From a bacterium (GTDB lineage: Bacteria; UBA10199; 2-02-FULL-44-16; JAAZCA01): a DNA stretch of 64,000 nt. The stretch covers positions 124,001 to 188,000 of the forward strand of contig JAJZQH010000005.1 of assembly GCA_021810905.1 (NCBI GenBank). The letters are read 5' to 3'. A model generated the notes under the pieces. It searched no databases. It saw only the letters and a list, made by a program, of their open reading frames with translations, and had not been told where the DNA came from. The translations under genes and the position numbers were made by a program. Shown one piece after another: positions 1 through 8,063 of this stretch (its first letter is position 1; each line of letters starts with the position of its first letter).

Positions 1-1
1 G

Positions 2-1177
2 TTTCAGGACGACGGTTACTATCTCCTTTATAAGCGCGCCGAAAGGCGCGGCGATGCCGCGCTCGCTCAGAAGTATTTCAGCGAACTCATGAAGCTGCCC
101 AAGGGCGACATGCGGGACAAACTCGCTTTTGAAATGGCCTTTCCCCATTACATGAGGAGGGATTTTGGAGGCGCGGCGGCTATCCTCGAACCACTCGTCG
201 AGAGCGAGGCCGCCGATGAGACCTTTACGCAGGTGCTTTACTGGTATGCGCGTTCATTGGAACGAATGGGCGGCGGCAACAACAGTGAAAGGGCGAGGAA
301 GGTGTATGAACGAATCGCAACCGATTATCCATACTCATTCTATGCGGCAATGGCCGCGGAGCGCGCGGGCATGCCGTTAAAGATTCCCGCACTGCCCGAG
401 CTCAAGGGCAAAGCGCCTCCTCGCGACAACGGCTTGTTTGCGCTCGTCGACGGACTCAATCGCGGCGGTTTTCGCAATGCTGCGAAGCATATGATGGATC
501 TGGCTATGAACCTGAATCCCGAATGGGAGACGTCGCACAAGGAGTTCATCACGCGCAAATACATCGAAACACAAAATTATCGCAAGGCGCTAGATATGGC
601 CGCGCAGCATTTTGATTCGGGAGTCTATGGCCCTGTTGAGGCATTGTCCGATCCGATGTTTGCGGCATTTTTTCCGCTCGCATTTTCCGAGGCGGTGACC
701 GCCGGATATAGCCTCACCGGTTTGCCGCGCGGTGCGATCGAAGGCGTCATGCGCGAGGAATCGCTCTTTCAGTGCAACGTGCGCTCGCATGCCGGCGCCA
801 CGGGGCTTATGCAGCTAATGCCGGCAACCGCGGCGATGATGGCGTGCGGAAACGCCGGTGGAGCGAGCGCCGCAGATCTCACCAGCCCGGTCGACAACGT
901 GCTTCTCGGCTCCGCGTATCTGGCGAGCATGCGAAGACAGTACAACGATCGAATGCCGCTGGCCATCATGGCCTACAACGCAGGCCCGGGCAACGTGAAC
1001 AAATTTCTGCGAACCCTGGGCAATCTCGACCTCGACGAATTCATCGAAAATATTCCGATCAGCGAGACTCGCGGTTATGTGAAGCGCGTCATGCGCAGCA
1101 TGCAGGTGTACGCTTCTATCTACGACGAGATGGAGCCCAGAAACGGCCAGCGCACGAAAGTGAGCAAAAGGCCTTAA
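2..1177 (+). CDS. Lytic murein transglycosylase, SLT domain (5' partial)
   Basis: This is the C-terminal 391 residues of a soluble lytic transglycosylase, which cleaves the MurNAc-GlcNAc bond of peptidoglycan in the periplasm. The frame is open to the window edge, so the start and signal peptide lie upstream. The N-terminal part is helical and TPR-like, as in the Slt70 superhelical U domain. The SLT domain covers about residues 245-370 of the visible part. It contains the catalytic Glu in the motif MREES (E253), the GLMQLMPATA motif from residue 268 and AYNAGPG from residue 324. All core SLT motifs are present, so the enzyme should be active. It converges on the lipoprotein gene downstream, with a hairpin between them. 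The family is certain, but which Slt/MltE subgroup it belongs to is not. Confidence 0.93.
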   Translation, partial: FQDDGYYLLYKRAERRGDAALAQKYFSELMKLPKGDMRDKLAFEMAFPHYMRRDFGGAAAILEPLVESEAADETFTQVLYWYARSLERMGGGNNSERARKVYERIATDYPYSFYAAMAAERAGMPLKIPALPELKGKAPPRDNGLFALVDGLNRGGFRNAAKHMMDLAMNLNPEWETSHKEFITRKYIETQNYRKALDMAAQHFDSGVYGPVEALSDPMFAAFFPLAFSEAVTAGYSLTGLPRGAIEGVMREESLFQCNVRSHAGATGLMQLMPATAAMMACGNAGGASAADLTSPVDNVLLGSAYLASMRRQYNDRMPLAIMAYNAGPGNVNKFLRTLGNLDLDEFIENIPISETRGYVKRVMRSMQVYASIYDEMEPRNGQRTKVSKRP

Positions 1178-1220
1178 GAAAGCCGTGGGCGTTTCTACGC
1201 ATGAGCCGCCCTGTGAAAGA

Positions 1221-1255
1221 AAACCTGCCTGCGTGTAGATGCAGACAGGTTTCTT
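1221..1255. terminator. Hairpin between convergent genes
   Basis: The 12-base arms at 1221-1232 and 1241-1252 pair with one mismatch around an 8-base loop, followed by a short T-rich tail. The site lies between the transglycosylase stop and the convergent lipoprotein stop, so it could terminate either transcript. The U-tract is weak on the plus strand. Confidence 0.5.
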
Positions 1256-1291
1256 ATTGGTCAGCACTTACGGAACTCGAACACTCTGCTA

Positions 1292-2440
1292 TCAGAATGC
1301 AATATTCAACGTCGTATCCGCACTCGCCACAACCGTCACGTCAGCCTGTTGCGTCGAAAGATTGAATGTCGAACTCACCGCAGTATATGTACCGGCAGGG
1401 AGGGCCACAGAATAGCTGCCTCCGTTTACGACGTTGATCGAAGCGACTTCGATCATTTCGTTTGTGCCATTGATAGTGACGGCCTGCCTGAAGCTTATCG
1501 TGACGTACGTTTCGGCGTTACCGCCCGCTATCGTTACGCTCCCGACCACATTGCCATCGCTGGCGCTTTCCAGGGCAAAATCCTGGGTCGTTATGCCGCC
1601 GGCTGTCGTGGTGAGATTTACGACGAGCGGCGCAAACCCATCTTTTACGGCCACGACGTTATAATTGCCCACTGCTATGAATATGCTGTAGGCCCCGACA
1701 TCCGAAGTGAGCGTCGAAGCCTCGACCACAACCTGATCTTTCGCGTCCGCGGCAGATGGATTGAATGTCTGCGCGCTGACCATGGCGCCGCCTATCGCAC
1801 TTGCATCGGCGGCCTTTGTGACAGATCCCTTGATGATTGATGCCTCTACAGTATTGAGCACCTTGATCGTCGGCTTCAGGAGGTATTGCCCACTAGCTCC
1901 TGCCACGACTACGGATGCCGAAGCGTCGAAATCGAGTATGAGTTCGGTCGTGCCGTTTGCGCTGATGTCAAACCCATTGACTATCTTGACGCCGGTCTGC
2001 ACTCCGCTCGGAATCTTGAGCTCATGGTACTGGTTGGAGCTGTCGATCACGTAATTCGCAAATGGATGGCTCTGGCTCAGGATGTTGATTCCGCTGTCGG
2101 GCGTGTCGCCGATCATCAGCCTCAACTGCGTGTAGTGACCTGCTGTGAGGCTAACGAGTCCCAGTTCCTGCCTGACTCCATTGACCAGCTCCAAGAGGTT
2201 CACAGTCTTGCCTGGCGTTGAAACGACCGTCCAGCTATCCTGCGCAGCTGACTCGAGATGCACAGCCACTTCTTTTACGGTGACATAAACAGCCTCGTAC
2301 TGATCCGTCGATGCATCGGTAAGGCTCACTGAAAGCTCTCCAGTGTCGCCGCCGCCTCCTCCTCCGCAACCGGCCACGCTCAGGAGGGAAAGGAAGACGC
2401 TGAAGAAAAGCACTTGTATCGCGGATATAAATTTCTTCAT
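1292..2440 (-). CDS. DUF4382-type lipoprotein with carboxypeptidase-regulatory-like domain
   Basis: A 382-residue lipoprotein. The signal peptide ends in the lipobox VAGC (C25) and is followed by six glycines, which probably form a flexible tether. Residues about 33-190 (GELSVSLTDAS..., followed by a segment on vocal hydrophobic strands and LLELVNG) match my memory of the DUF4382 family, a beta-sandwich found in surface lipoproteins. Two later segments (about 200-290 and 300-382) read like Ig-like or carboxypeptidase-regulatory domains. The start is the ATG at 2438-2440, because AAAGGGGGT lies just upstream and the signal peptide begins there. An in-frame extension to 2581 lacks such a site. 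The next gene upstream on the same strand is another glycine-tethered lipoprotein, separated by a terminator. Molecular function is unknown. Confidence 0.8.
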   Translation of the reverse strand: MKKFISAIQVLFFSVFLSLLSVAGCGGGGGGDTGELSVSLTDASTDQYEAVYVTVKEVAVHLESAAQDSWTVVSTPGKTVNLLELVNGVRQELGLVSLTAGHYTQLRLMIGDTPDSGINILSQSHPFANYVIDSSNQYHELKIPSGVQTGVKIVNGFDISANGTTELILDFDASASVVVAGASGQYLLKPTIKVLNTVEASIIKGSVTKAADASAIGGAMVSAQTFNPSAADAKDQVVVEASTLTSDVGAYSIFIAVGNYNVVAVKDGFAPLVVNLTTTAGGITTQDFALESASDGNVVGSVTIAGGNAETYVTISFRQAVTINGTNEMIEVASINVVNGGSYSVALPAGTYTAVSSTFNLSTQQADVTVVASADTTLNIAF

Positions 2441-2464
2441 AGTCCACCCCCTTTCTTTAAACGG

Positions 2465-2507
2465 ATTATAACTCTTTGGTAGTCTGTTTCTATGCATGCT
2501 AATTATA
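2465..2507 (-). promoter_or_regulatory. Probable promoter region of the DUF4382 lipoprotein
   Basis: Two perfect TATAAT boxes read on the minus strand, at 2465-2470 and 2502-2507, in an AT-rich stretch upstream of the ATG at 2440. No convincing TTGACA-like -35 element sits at the right distance from either, so which one is used is unclear. Confidence 0.4.
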
Positions 2508-2636
2508 CTACTGATATATAAGAGCCTGAAGCCAAAATTTATTACTGCCATATATCTCGAGGGAACCGGCAGACGGAGCAAAACGGCGCTTCAGCGTAAC
2601 ACTTTGAAATAATTGCGCAAAGTCCCTCTGCACCTC

Positions 2637-2669
2637 AAAAAAAAACGGCCCCCTAACGGGAGCCGTTTT
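2637..2669 (-). terminator. Rho-independent terminator of the lipoprotein gene at 2690
   Basis: Read on the minus strand, AAAACGGC pairs with GCCGTTTT, with an inner TCCC/GGGG pairing, and the stem ends in a run of nine T. It lies 21 bases past the stop of the 2690-3775 gene and is a textbook intrinsic terminator. Confidence 0.85.
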
Positions 2670-2689
2670 GATACGCGTGGATTAGACCT

Positions 2690-3775
2690 CTATCTCACGC
2701 CAACTCCGTAGTTATAGTTCCATTCGCCTTGTTTTCCCGCAAAGACGAAGGCGCCTCCACCGATCGGCTGGACCACTGCATTAGCCCCTTCGATCATGAA
2801 GAATCCGATCCACGGCTCGCCAGCGGCGACCGCCCTTATTGTTTGGGCAGCTCCACCCCTGCCATCATCGACTGTGGCCTCGAAGGCATTAGCCTCGACC
2901 TTCGTGATGGTGACCGTGCCCACAGATGTCCCATGATCCGTTTCCGAATGGCTCCCGTAGAATACCGTGTTGTACACGTCGTTCAGAACGATCCCGTAGT
3001 CTGCCGGATTCGTCGACGTCCCTTTGAGGGTGTTGAAGCGGAGTCCCCTCTGCGGGCCCTTATCGATGACGCCCACGCCGCCTGGCGTATAATATAATGT
3101 CCACATTTCAGAAGTCCCGTCGTCATCCAGGACCGTGAGATTGAAGCCGGACGTTGCCGAATTATAGATGAAGTTGTCTACATCCATGCCCGCCGGGAAG
3201 TCATTCGCTGTGCCCACGTCATCGAGGTCGACAGGCAGGGCGTTGTCGGCGTTGGCGTGGTGACCGGTGATTGCGCCGTCTGCATCGACGTTGGACCAGA
3301 CCCATTTCACTCCCTTTTTGTCATGACGGAACTGAGTGAGAATATAGTTGTGACCCTTCAAGAAGGCGAGCTGCTGCGCAGTCGTGATGGTAGTGTCCAC
3401 CTTTACTGCGATGAGGATATCGCTCTTGTCTGGGACTTGCATGACAAACATCGTGTCCGGAACCATGAAACCCGTGAACTGGTTGGATGCGCTATCCGTG
3501 AAGGTGTAGGTGTGACCGCTGGCCGAATACGTCAGCTCCTTTGTCTCGATGAGGGTCCCATCGGTGGCAGAGTGGATGACGGTCGCCTTGCCCGTGGCCG
3601 GATAGTCAATCTTGAGGACGAAGATATCCCCTGCAGTCGCGGCCCCACCGAAGATCGCCGTGGGAGTCGAAGGCGTGCTGCCGCCCCCGCCACCCCCGCA
3701 TCCTGGCAAAAGCGAGAGACTCGCCCCGAGAAACAATGCAAGCGCTACTACTGAAATCTTCGACCATTTCTTCAT
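2690..3775 (-). CDS. Glycine-tethered lipoprotein of unknown function
   Basis: A 361-residue lipoprotein with signal peptide and lipobox LPGC (C26), followed by six Gly and a Ser/Thr/Pro linker. The remainder is rich in Thr, Asp and aromatic residues and has alternating patterns suggesting beta-strands. I recognise no family. The start is the ATG at 3773-3775, preceded by AAAAGGGGG, which is also where the signal peptide begins. A longer reading to 3949 has no signal. The tail ends in GEWNYNYGVGVR. It is monocistronic, with its own terminator. Its GCGGGGGG start is nearly identical to that of the downstream DUF4382 lipoprotein, suggesting the same export route. The C-terminal half does not resemble that neighbour. 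Confidence 0.75.
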   Translation of the reverse strand: MKKWSKISVVALALFLGASLSLLPGCGGGGGGSTPSTPTAIFGGAATAGDIFVLKIDYPATGKATVIHSATDGTLIETKELTYSASGHTYTFTDSASNQFTGFMVPDTMFVMQVPDKSDILIAVKVDTTITTAQQLAFLKGHNYILTQFRHDKKGVKWVWSNVDADGAITGHHANADNALPVDLDDVGTANDFPAGMDVDNFIYNSATSGFNLTVLDDDGTSEMWTLYYTPGGVGVIDKGPQRGLRFNTLKGTSTNPADYGIVLNDVYNTVFYGSHSETDHGTSVGTVTITKVEANAFEATVDDGRGGAAQTIRAVAAGEPWIGFFMIEGANAVVQPIGGGAFVFAGKQGEWNYNYGVGVR

Positions 3776-4116
3776 CTCGTGCCCCCTTTTTTTGATTTTA
3801 CGAAATTGTACCTGATTTTTTAAAAAAACCATAAGTGACTTTATGGACATAATGTCAACAAAAATATAGGGAATTCCCGAACCTGGCTCCGGTAATTCTA
3901 AGGATATGGAAGTAATAAGGCGCAAGGCAAAGTGAAGGCAAATCGTCAAATAGTTTGCTTATTGGCCGCAAATCGCGTAGTCATCACACGATACATGATC
4001 GGTTGCTTCGGTAGTGACGCACGTAATGTTACGGCGAACCGCGGGTCATGAAAAACGACTCGCGGTTTTTTGCGTTTTTGCCGGGCGTGGCGATCCTCAA
4101 GAAAGGAAGGAACAGT
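3776..4116. other. Intergenic region: lipoprotein promoter and long csp leader
   Basis: This 341-base divergent gap has an AT-rich left part that must carry the minus-strand lipoprotein promoter. The right part is the csp leader, which contains a terminator-like hairpin described separately. I see no convincing gene in it on either strand. Confidence 0.5.
4037..4071 (+). promoter_or_regulatory. Terminator-like hairpin in the csp leader (attenuator candidate)
   Basis: Arms 4037-4047 (AACCGCGGGTC) and 4057-4067 (GACTCGCGGTT) pair over 11 bases with one G-U. They are followed by six T, then GCGTTTTTG. The site is 46 bases before the csp ATG and no plus-strand gene precedes it. It is therefore a leader attenuator, a temperature-sensitive structure, or the end of a small RNA. 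Confidence 0.55.
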
Positions 4117-4320
4117 ATGGCGAAGGGAACAGTGAAGTGGTTTAACGATGCGAAGGGTTTCGGCTTTGTGACGCCGGACGAGGGCGGCGAGGATCTCTTC
4201 GCGCACTTCTCGGCGATTCAGGGCGACGGCTTCAAGACGCTCAAGGAAGGCCAGACGGTGGAGTTCGACGTAGTCAAAGGCCCCAAGGGTCTGCAGGCAG
4301 CCAATATCCGCTGCGCATAA
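4117..4320 (+). CDS. Cold-shock protein, CspA family
   Basis: A 67-residue single cold-shock domain that binds single-stranded RNA or DNA and acts as an RNA chaperone in the cytoplasm. It has the RNP1 motif KGFGFVTP and the RNP2-like motif DLFAHFS, and starts with [10 protein letters not shown], as is typical for the family. The ATG at 4117 follows AAGGAAGG at 4103-4110. Length is normal for CspA/CspC-type proteins. It is monocistronic, with a strong terminator 24 bases downstream and a hairpin-bearing leader upstream, which fits post-transcriptional control of this family. Csp paralogues cannot be told apart by sequence alone, so I give no symbol. Confidence 0.96.
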   Translation: MAKGTVKWFNDAKGFGFVTPDEGGEDLFAHFSAIQGDGFKTLKEGQTVEFDVVKGPKGLQAANIRCA

Positions 4321-4343
4321 TGCGGGTTGAAACCGCTGAAAAG

Positions 4344-4380
4344 AAGATCCCCGGTCCGCTTTGGATCGGGGATCTTTTTT
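4344..4380 (+). terminator. Rho-independent terminator of csp
   Basis: AAGATCCCCG (4344-4353) pairs perfectly with CGGGGATCTT (4367-4376) and is followed by a run of six T. It lies between csp and the convergent typA stop. Confidence 0.9.
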
Positions 4381-4403
4381 GCTCGAACGTTCTTGATGCA
4401 ATT

Positions 4404-6212
4404 TTATTTTCGCTGATTGGCCGGGAGCACGTTCTTGCGCAGGCGGATGTTTGTGGGCGTAACCTCCACCTGCTCGTCGTCGCGGATGAACTCAATGGCT
4501 CGCTCCAGCGTCATCGGCAGGATCGGCGAGAGGATGATGTTCTCGTCGTGTCCGGACGATCGCAGGTTGGTGAGCTTCTTCTCCTTGCACGGGTTCACGT
4601 TCAAATCGTTTGAGCGGTTGTGCTCGCCAACTATCATGCCCTCGTAGACTTCTACGCCGGGTTCCACGAAGAGCGCGCCGCGCGGCTCCAGATGAAAGAG
4701 CGCGTATGGCACTGTCCTGCCCGTTCGATCCGACACCAATGTCCCCGCAACCCTGCCCGTGAGGTCGCCGCGATACGGCTCGTAGCCCTGCACGTAAGAA
4801 TTCATGAGGCCCGTGCCCTTTGTGTCCGTCAGAAACTCGTTGCGGTAGCCGATGAGGCCGCGCGACGGTATGGAGAACTCGAGGCGCACGCGGCCGGTAC
4901 CGTGGTTCACCATGTTGATCATGCGGCCGAGCCGCCGCGAGAGCTTCTCGGTTACGGTCCCCGTGAACTCTTCCTGGATGTCTATATAGAGGTGCTCGAT
5001 AGGCTCGCAGCGCACGCCGTTCACTTCCTTCATGAGCACTTGGGGGCGGCCGACGGAGAGCTCGAATCCCTCGCGCCGCATCGTCTCCACGAGGATCGCC
5101 ATCTGGAATTCGCCGCGCCCCTTGACGATAAAGGTCTGGGCGTTTTCGCCCGGCTCCACGCGAAGGGCCACGTTGAGGCGGCATTCTTTTTCCAGGCGCT
5201 CCAGGATCATGCGCGACTGCACGTACTGGCCCTCTCGGCCGGAGAAGGGCGAGGTGTTGCACATGAACCTCATCGCGACCGTGGGCTCGTCGACCGTGAT
5301 GCGCGGCAGGGGTTTTGGGGAATCAGCGGTGCAGATCGTGTCGCCGATGTCCACGTGATCGATGCCCGAGAGGATGACGATGTCGCCCGGCGCAACCGAT
5401 TCTACCTCTCTCACCTGAATTCCCGAGAATCCCTGCACGCTCGTCACCTTGAGCGGCCTTGGCTCCCCGTCCTCCCCGATGCAGACCAGCGCGTCGTTCT
5501 TCAAGGCAACACCGTTGAAGATGCGGCCGATCGCGAGCCTGCCCAGATAATCCGAATAGGAGAGGTTCGTAACGAGCATCTGGAACGGCTCTTTGGGATC
5601 GTAGCGCGGGGGCGGCACCTCTGAGAGGATGGCGTCGAAGAGCAGCGACAAGTCCGTGCCTTCATCCGTGAGCTTTTCCTTCACGATGCCGTCGCGTCCG
5701 ATTGCATAGAGCACCGGGAAGTCGATCTGGTCGTCGTTCGCGTCGAGGTCGATGAAGAGGCTGTAGACCTCGTTCAAGACTTCCTGCGGCCGTGCGTCCT
5801 TGCGGTCGATCTTGTTGATGACGACTATGATCTTGAGGTTCGATTCGAGCGCTTTCTTGAGCACGAAGCGCGTCTGCGGCAGCGGGCCCTCGGATGCGTC
5901 CACGAGCAGGATGGCGCCGTCCACCATCTTGAGGCCGCGCTCCACCTCGCCGCCGAAGTCCGCGTGCCCCGGGGTATCGATGATGTTGATCTTGATCCCC
6001 TTCCACGAGACGGAGCAGTTCTTCGAGGCGATCGTGATCCCGCGCTCGCGTTCCAGGTCCATGCTGTCCATGACGCGCTCGTCCACGTCCTGGTTCTCGC
6101 GGAAGGTGCCGCTCTGCCTCAGCATGAAATCCACGAGCGTAGTCTTGCCGTGATCCACGTGGGCGATTATGGCGATATTCCGGAGTTTTTCCGTTCTGGC
6201 AGTCTTGTGCAT
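4404..6212 (-). CDS. typA: GTP-binding protein TypA/BipA
   Basis: A 602-residue ribosome-binding translational GTPase related to EF-G, involved in ribosome assembly and stress adaptation. The N-terminal GTPase domain has the G1 motif [11 protein letters not shown]3 [11 protein letters not shown] and G4 NKIDR. Domain II and the EF-G-like domains III and V follow, with the BipA-specific C-terminal domain (segment [17 protein letters not shown], then residues to the end). Full length and intact. The ATG at 6210-6212 follows AGAGGAATT. It converges on csp and diverges from prfC, another translational GTPase. A terminator-like hairpin sits in its leader. Confidence 0.97.
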   Translation of the reverse strand: MHKTARTEKLRNIAIIAHVDHGKTTLVDFMLRQSGTFRENQDVDERVMDSMDLERERGITIASKNCSVSWKGIKINIIDTPGHADFGGEVERGLKMVDGAILLVDASEGPLPQTRFVLKKALESNLKIIVVINKIDRKDARPQEVLNEVYSLFIDLDANDDQIDFPVLYAIGRDGIVKEKLTDEGTDLSLLFDAILSEVPPPRYDPKEPFQMLVTNLSYSDYLGRLAIGRIFNGVALKNDALVCIGEDGEPRPLKVTSVQGFSGIQVREVESVAPGDIVILSGIDHVDIGDTICTADSPKPLPRITVDEPTVAMRFMCNTSPFSGREGQYVQSRMILERLEKECRLNVALRVEPGENAQTFIVKGRGEFQMAILVETMRREGFELSVGRPQVLMKEVNGVRCEPIEHLYIDIQEEFTGTVTEKLSRRLGRMINMVNHGTGRVRLEFSIPSRGLIGYRNEFLTDTKGTGLMNSYVQGYEPYRGDLTGRVAGTLVSDRTGRTVPYALFHLEPRGALFVEPGVEVYEGMIVGEHNRSNDLNVNPCKEKKLTNLRSSGHDENIILSPILPMTLERAIEFIRDDEQVEVTPTNIRLRKNVLPANQRK

Positions 6213-6227
6213 GATAATTCCTCTGAT

Positions 6228-6262
6228 AATAAAAATTCGCCCTGCTCATCCCGGGCAGGGCG
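6228..6262 (-). promoter_or_regulatory. Terminator-like hairpin in the typA leader
   Basis: CGCCCTGC (6238-6245) and GCAGGGCG (6255-6262) form a perfect 8-base stem. On the minus strand it is followed by AATTTTTATT, a U-tract. It is about 25 bases upstream of the typA ATG with no minus-strand gene before it. It may be an attenuator or the 3' end of a small RNA transcribed from the 6263-6414 gap. Confidence 0.55.
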
Positions 6263-6414
6263 TTCGCGTTAGCAACCCGATACGATCTGCTGCGAAACGG
6301 CGCGCACCCTATACCAAGGCGGGGCGGAAAGCTATGTAATAATGGGTTCCGCGCCGATTTATCCCTGTGAAAATGGGCTGGGGAATGTGATGAAAATGTG
6401 ATAGGGGGCTCCCC

Positions 6415-8031
6415 ATGGAAAAAATCGATTCAGCTGCGCTCGGAGAGATCCGCCGCCGCAAGACCTTTGCGATCATCTCGCATCCCGATGCGGGCAAGAC
6501 GACCGTCACCGAGAAACTCCTGCTCTTCGGCAACGCCATTCAGATGGCAGGCACCGTCAAGGCCAAGCGTTCGGAGCAGTTCGCCACCTCCGACTGGATG
6601 GAGATCGAAAAGCAGCGCGGCATATCTGTGACCTCGTCCGTCATGCAGTTCTCGTATGCGGACTATGAGATCAACCTCCTCGACACGCCGGGACACGCGG
6701 ACTTCAGCGAGGACACCTACCGGGTGCTCACCGCGGTGGACAGCGCGCTCATGGTGATCGATTCCGCCAAGGGTATCGAGGCGCAGACGAAGAAACTCTT
6801 TCAGGTCTGCCGCGACCGCCACATGCCGATCATGACGCTCATGAACAAGATGGATCGGGAGGGGCGCGATCCGTTCGAGCTGCTGGACGAGCTGGAGAAC
6901 CTCCTTCATCTCTCCTGCGCCGTGATGACCTGGCCCATCGGGCAGGGGAGCGACTTCAAGGGCGTCTACGATTTGACGAATCGCTGCATCCGATTGTTTG
7001 AGCCGAGCAAAAAGGTGCGAGTCGAGGACGAGGAAGCGGTGCGCATTCAGGACCTGGACGACCCCAAGCTCAACGACGTGATCGGCGAGAGGGCGGTGGC
7101 AAAGCTCAAGGAAGATCTGGAGTTGATTCAGGGCGCGGGTCAGGGATTCAACAGAGACGATTATATCGCCGGCAAACTGACGCCCGTATTCTTCGGTTCC
7201 GCGGTCAACAACTTCGGCATCAGGGAGCTGCTCGACGCCTTCATCAGCTACGCGCCTTCGCCGCTCCCTCGCCCTGCGGAGACGCGGCTCGTGGACGCGG
7301 ACGAGGCGGCATTTACCGGGCTCGTCTTCAAGATCCAGGCGAACATGGATCCGAAGCACCGCGATCGAGTCGCGTTTATGAGGATCTGTTCCGGCGAATT
7401 CATCCAGGGGATGAGCGTGTACCACGTGCGATCGCAGCGCGAATTTAAAATCAAGAACGCGCTTCAATTCATGTCGCAGAAGCGCACGAACGTGGACCGC
7501 GCCTATGCCGGCGACATCATCGGCATTCACGATCGCGGAAATCTGATGATCGGCGACGCCATCACGATGGGCGAGGCGCTCAAGTTCACCGGCGTGCCGC
7601 AGTTTTCGCCGGACCACTTCAGCCTCGTGACGCTCAAGAATCCGATCAAGATAAAGCAACTTCAGAAGGGTCTGGAGCAGCTCGCTGAGGAGGGGAGTTC
7701 GCAGATCTTTCGCCGCAAGCACAATTCCGACACCATCATCGGAGTGGTGGGACAGCTTCAGCTCGAGGTGGTGAAGTTCAGGCTGCTCAACGAATACATG
7801 GCCGACGCGAGTTTCTATCCGATGAACTACACGTATTCACGCTGGTATCGCGCTGCGGAACGGAAGAAACAAAACGAGTTCGAAAACTATTACCACGATC
7901 ACATCGTCTACGACGTGCGCGGATATCCCATGATGCTCTTCAAGAGCGAGTGGGAGTTGAACTACATCCTGGGAAAACATCCGGACGTGAGTTTCTATTC
8001 GAGCCTCATCAACTATGAGCAGGATGTGTAG
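6415..8031 (+). CDS. prfC: Peptide chain release factor 3
   Basis: RF3, a 538-residue GTPase that removes RF1/RF2 from the ribosome after termination. It has G1 SHPDAGKTTVTE, G3 [14 protein letters not shown] and G4 NKMDREG near the start. The RF3-typical segment MAGTVKAK comes just after G1 and a conserved C-terminal domain follows. Length is normal. The ATG at 6415 follows GATAGGGGG. It is divergent from typA across about 200 bases. The downstream neighbour is convergent, leaving 32 bases with no obvious terminator. Confidence 0.97.
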   Translation: MEKIDSAALGEIRRRKTFAIISHPDAGKTTVTEKLLLFGNAIQMAGTVKAKRSEQFATSDWMEIEKQRGISVTSSVMQFSYADYEINLLDTPGHADFSEDTYRVLTAVDSALMVIDSAKGIEAQTKKLFQVCRDRHMPIMTLMNKMDREGRDPFELLDELENLLHLSCAVMTWPIGQGSDFKGVYDLTNRCIRLFEPSKKVRVEDEEAVRIQDLDDPKLNDVIGERAVAKLKEDLELIQGAGQGFNRDDYIAGKLTPVFFGSAVNNFGIRELLDAFISYAPSPLPRPAETRLVDADEAAFTGLVFKIQANMDPKHRDRVAFMRICSGEFIQGMSVYHVRSQREFKIKNALQFMSQKRTNVDRAYAGDIIGIHDRGNLMIGDAITMGEALKFTGVPQFSPDHFSLVTLKNPIKIKQLQKGLEQLAEEGSSQIFRRKHNSDTIIGVVGQLQLEVVKFRLLNEYMADASFYPMNYTYSRWYRAAERKKQNEFENYYHDHIVYDVRGYPMMLFKSEWELNYILGKHPDVSFYSSLINYEQDV

Positions 8032-8063
8032 GGTGTAGCTCAATGACGTGCGCGCAATCCTCT

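Noticed and set aside
3946-4401. A 151-codon minus-strand frame over csp
   Set aside because: It overlaps the whole csp gene and has no signal or family.
6430-7722. A 430-codon frame opposite prfC
   Set aside because: Shadow of prfC; no motif and no start signal.
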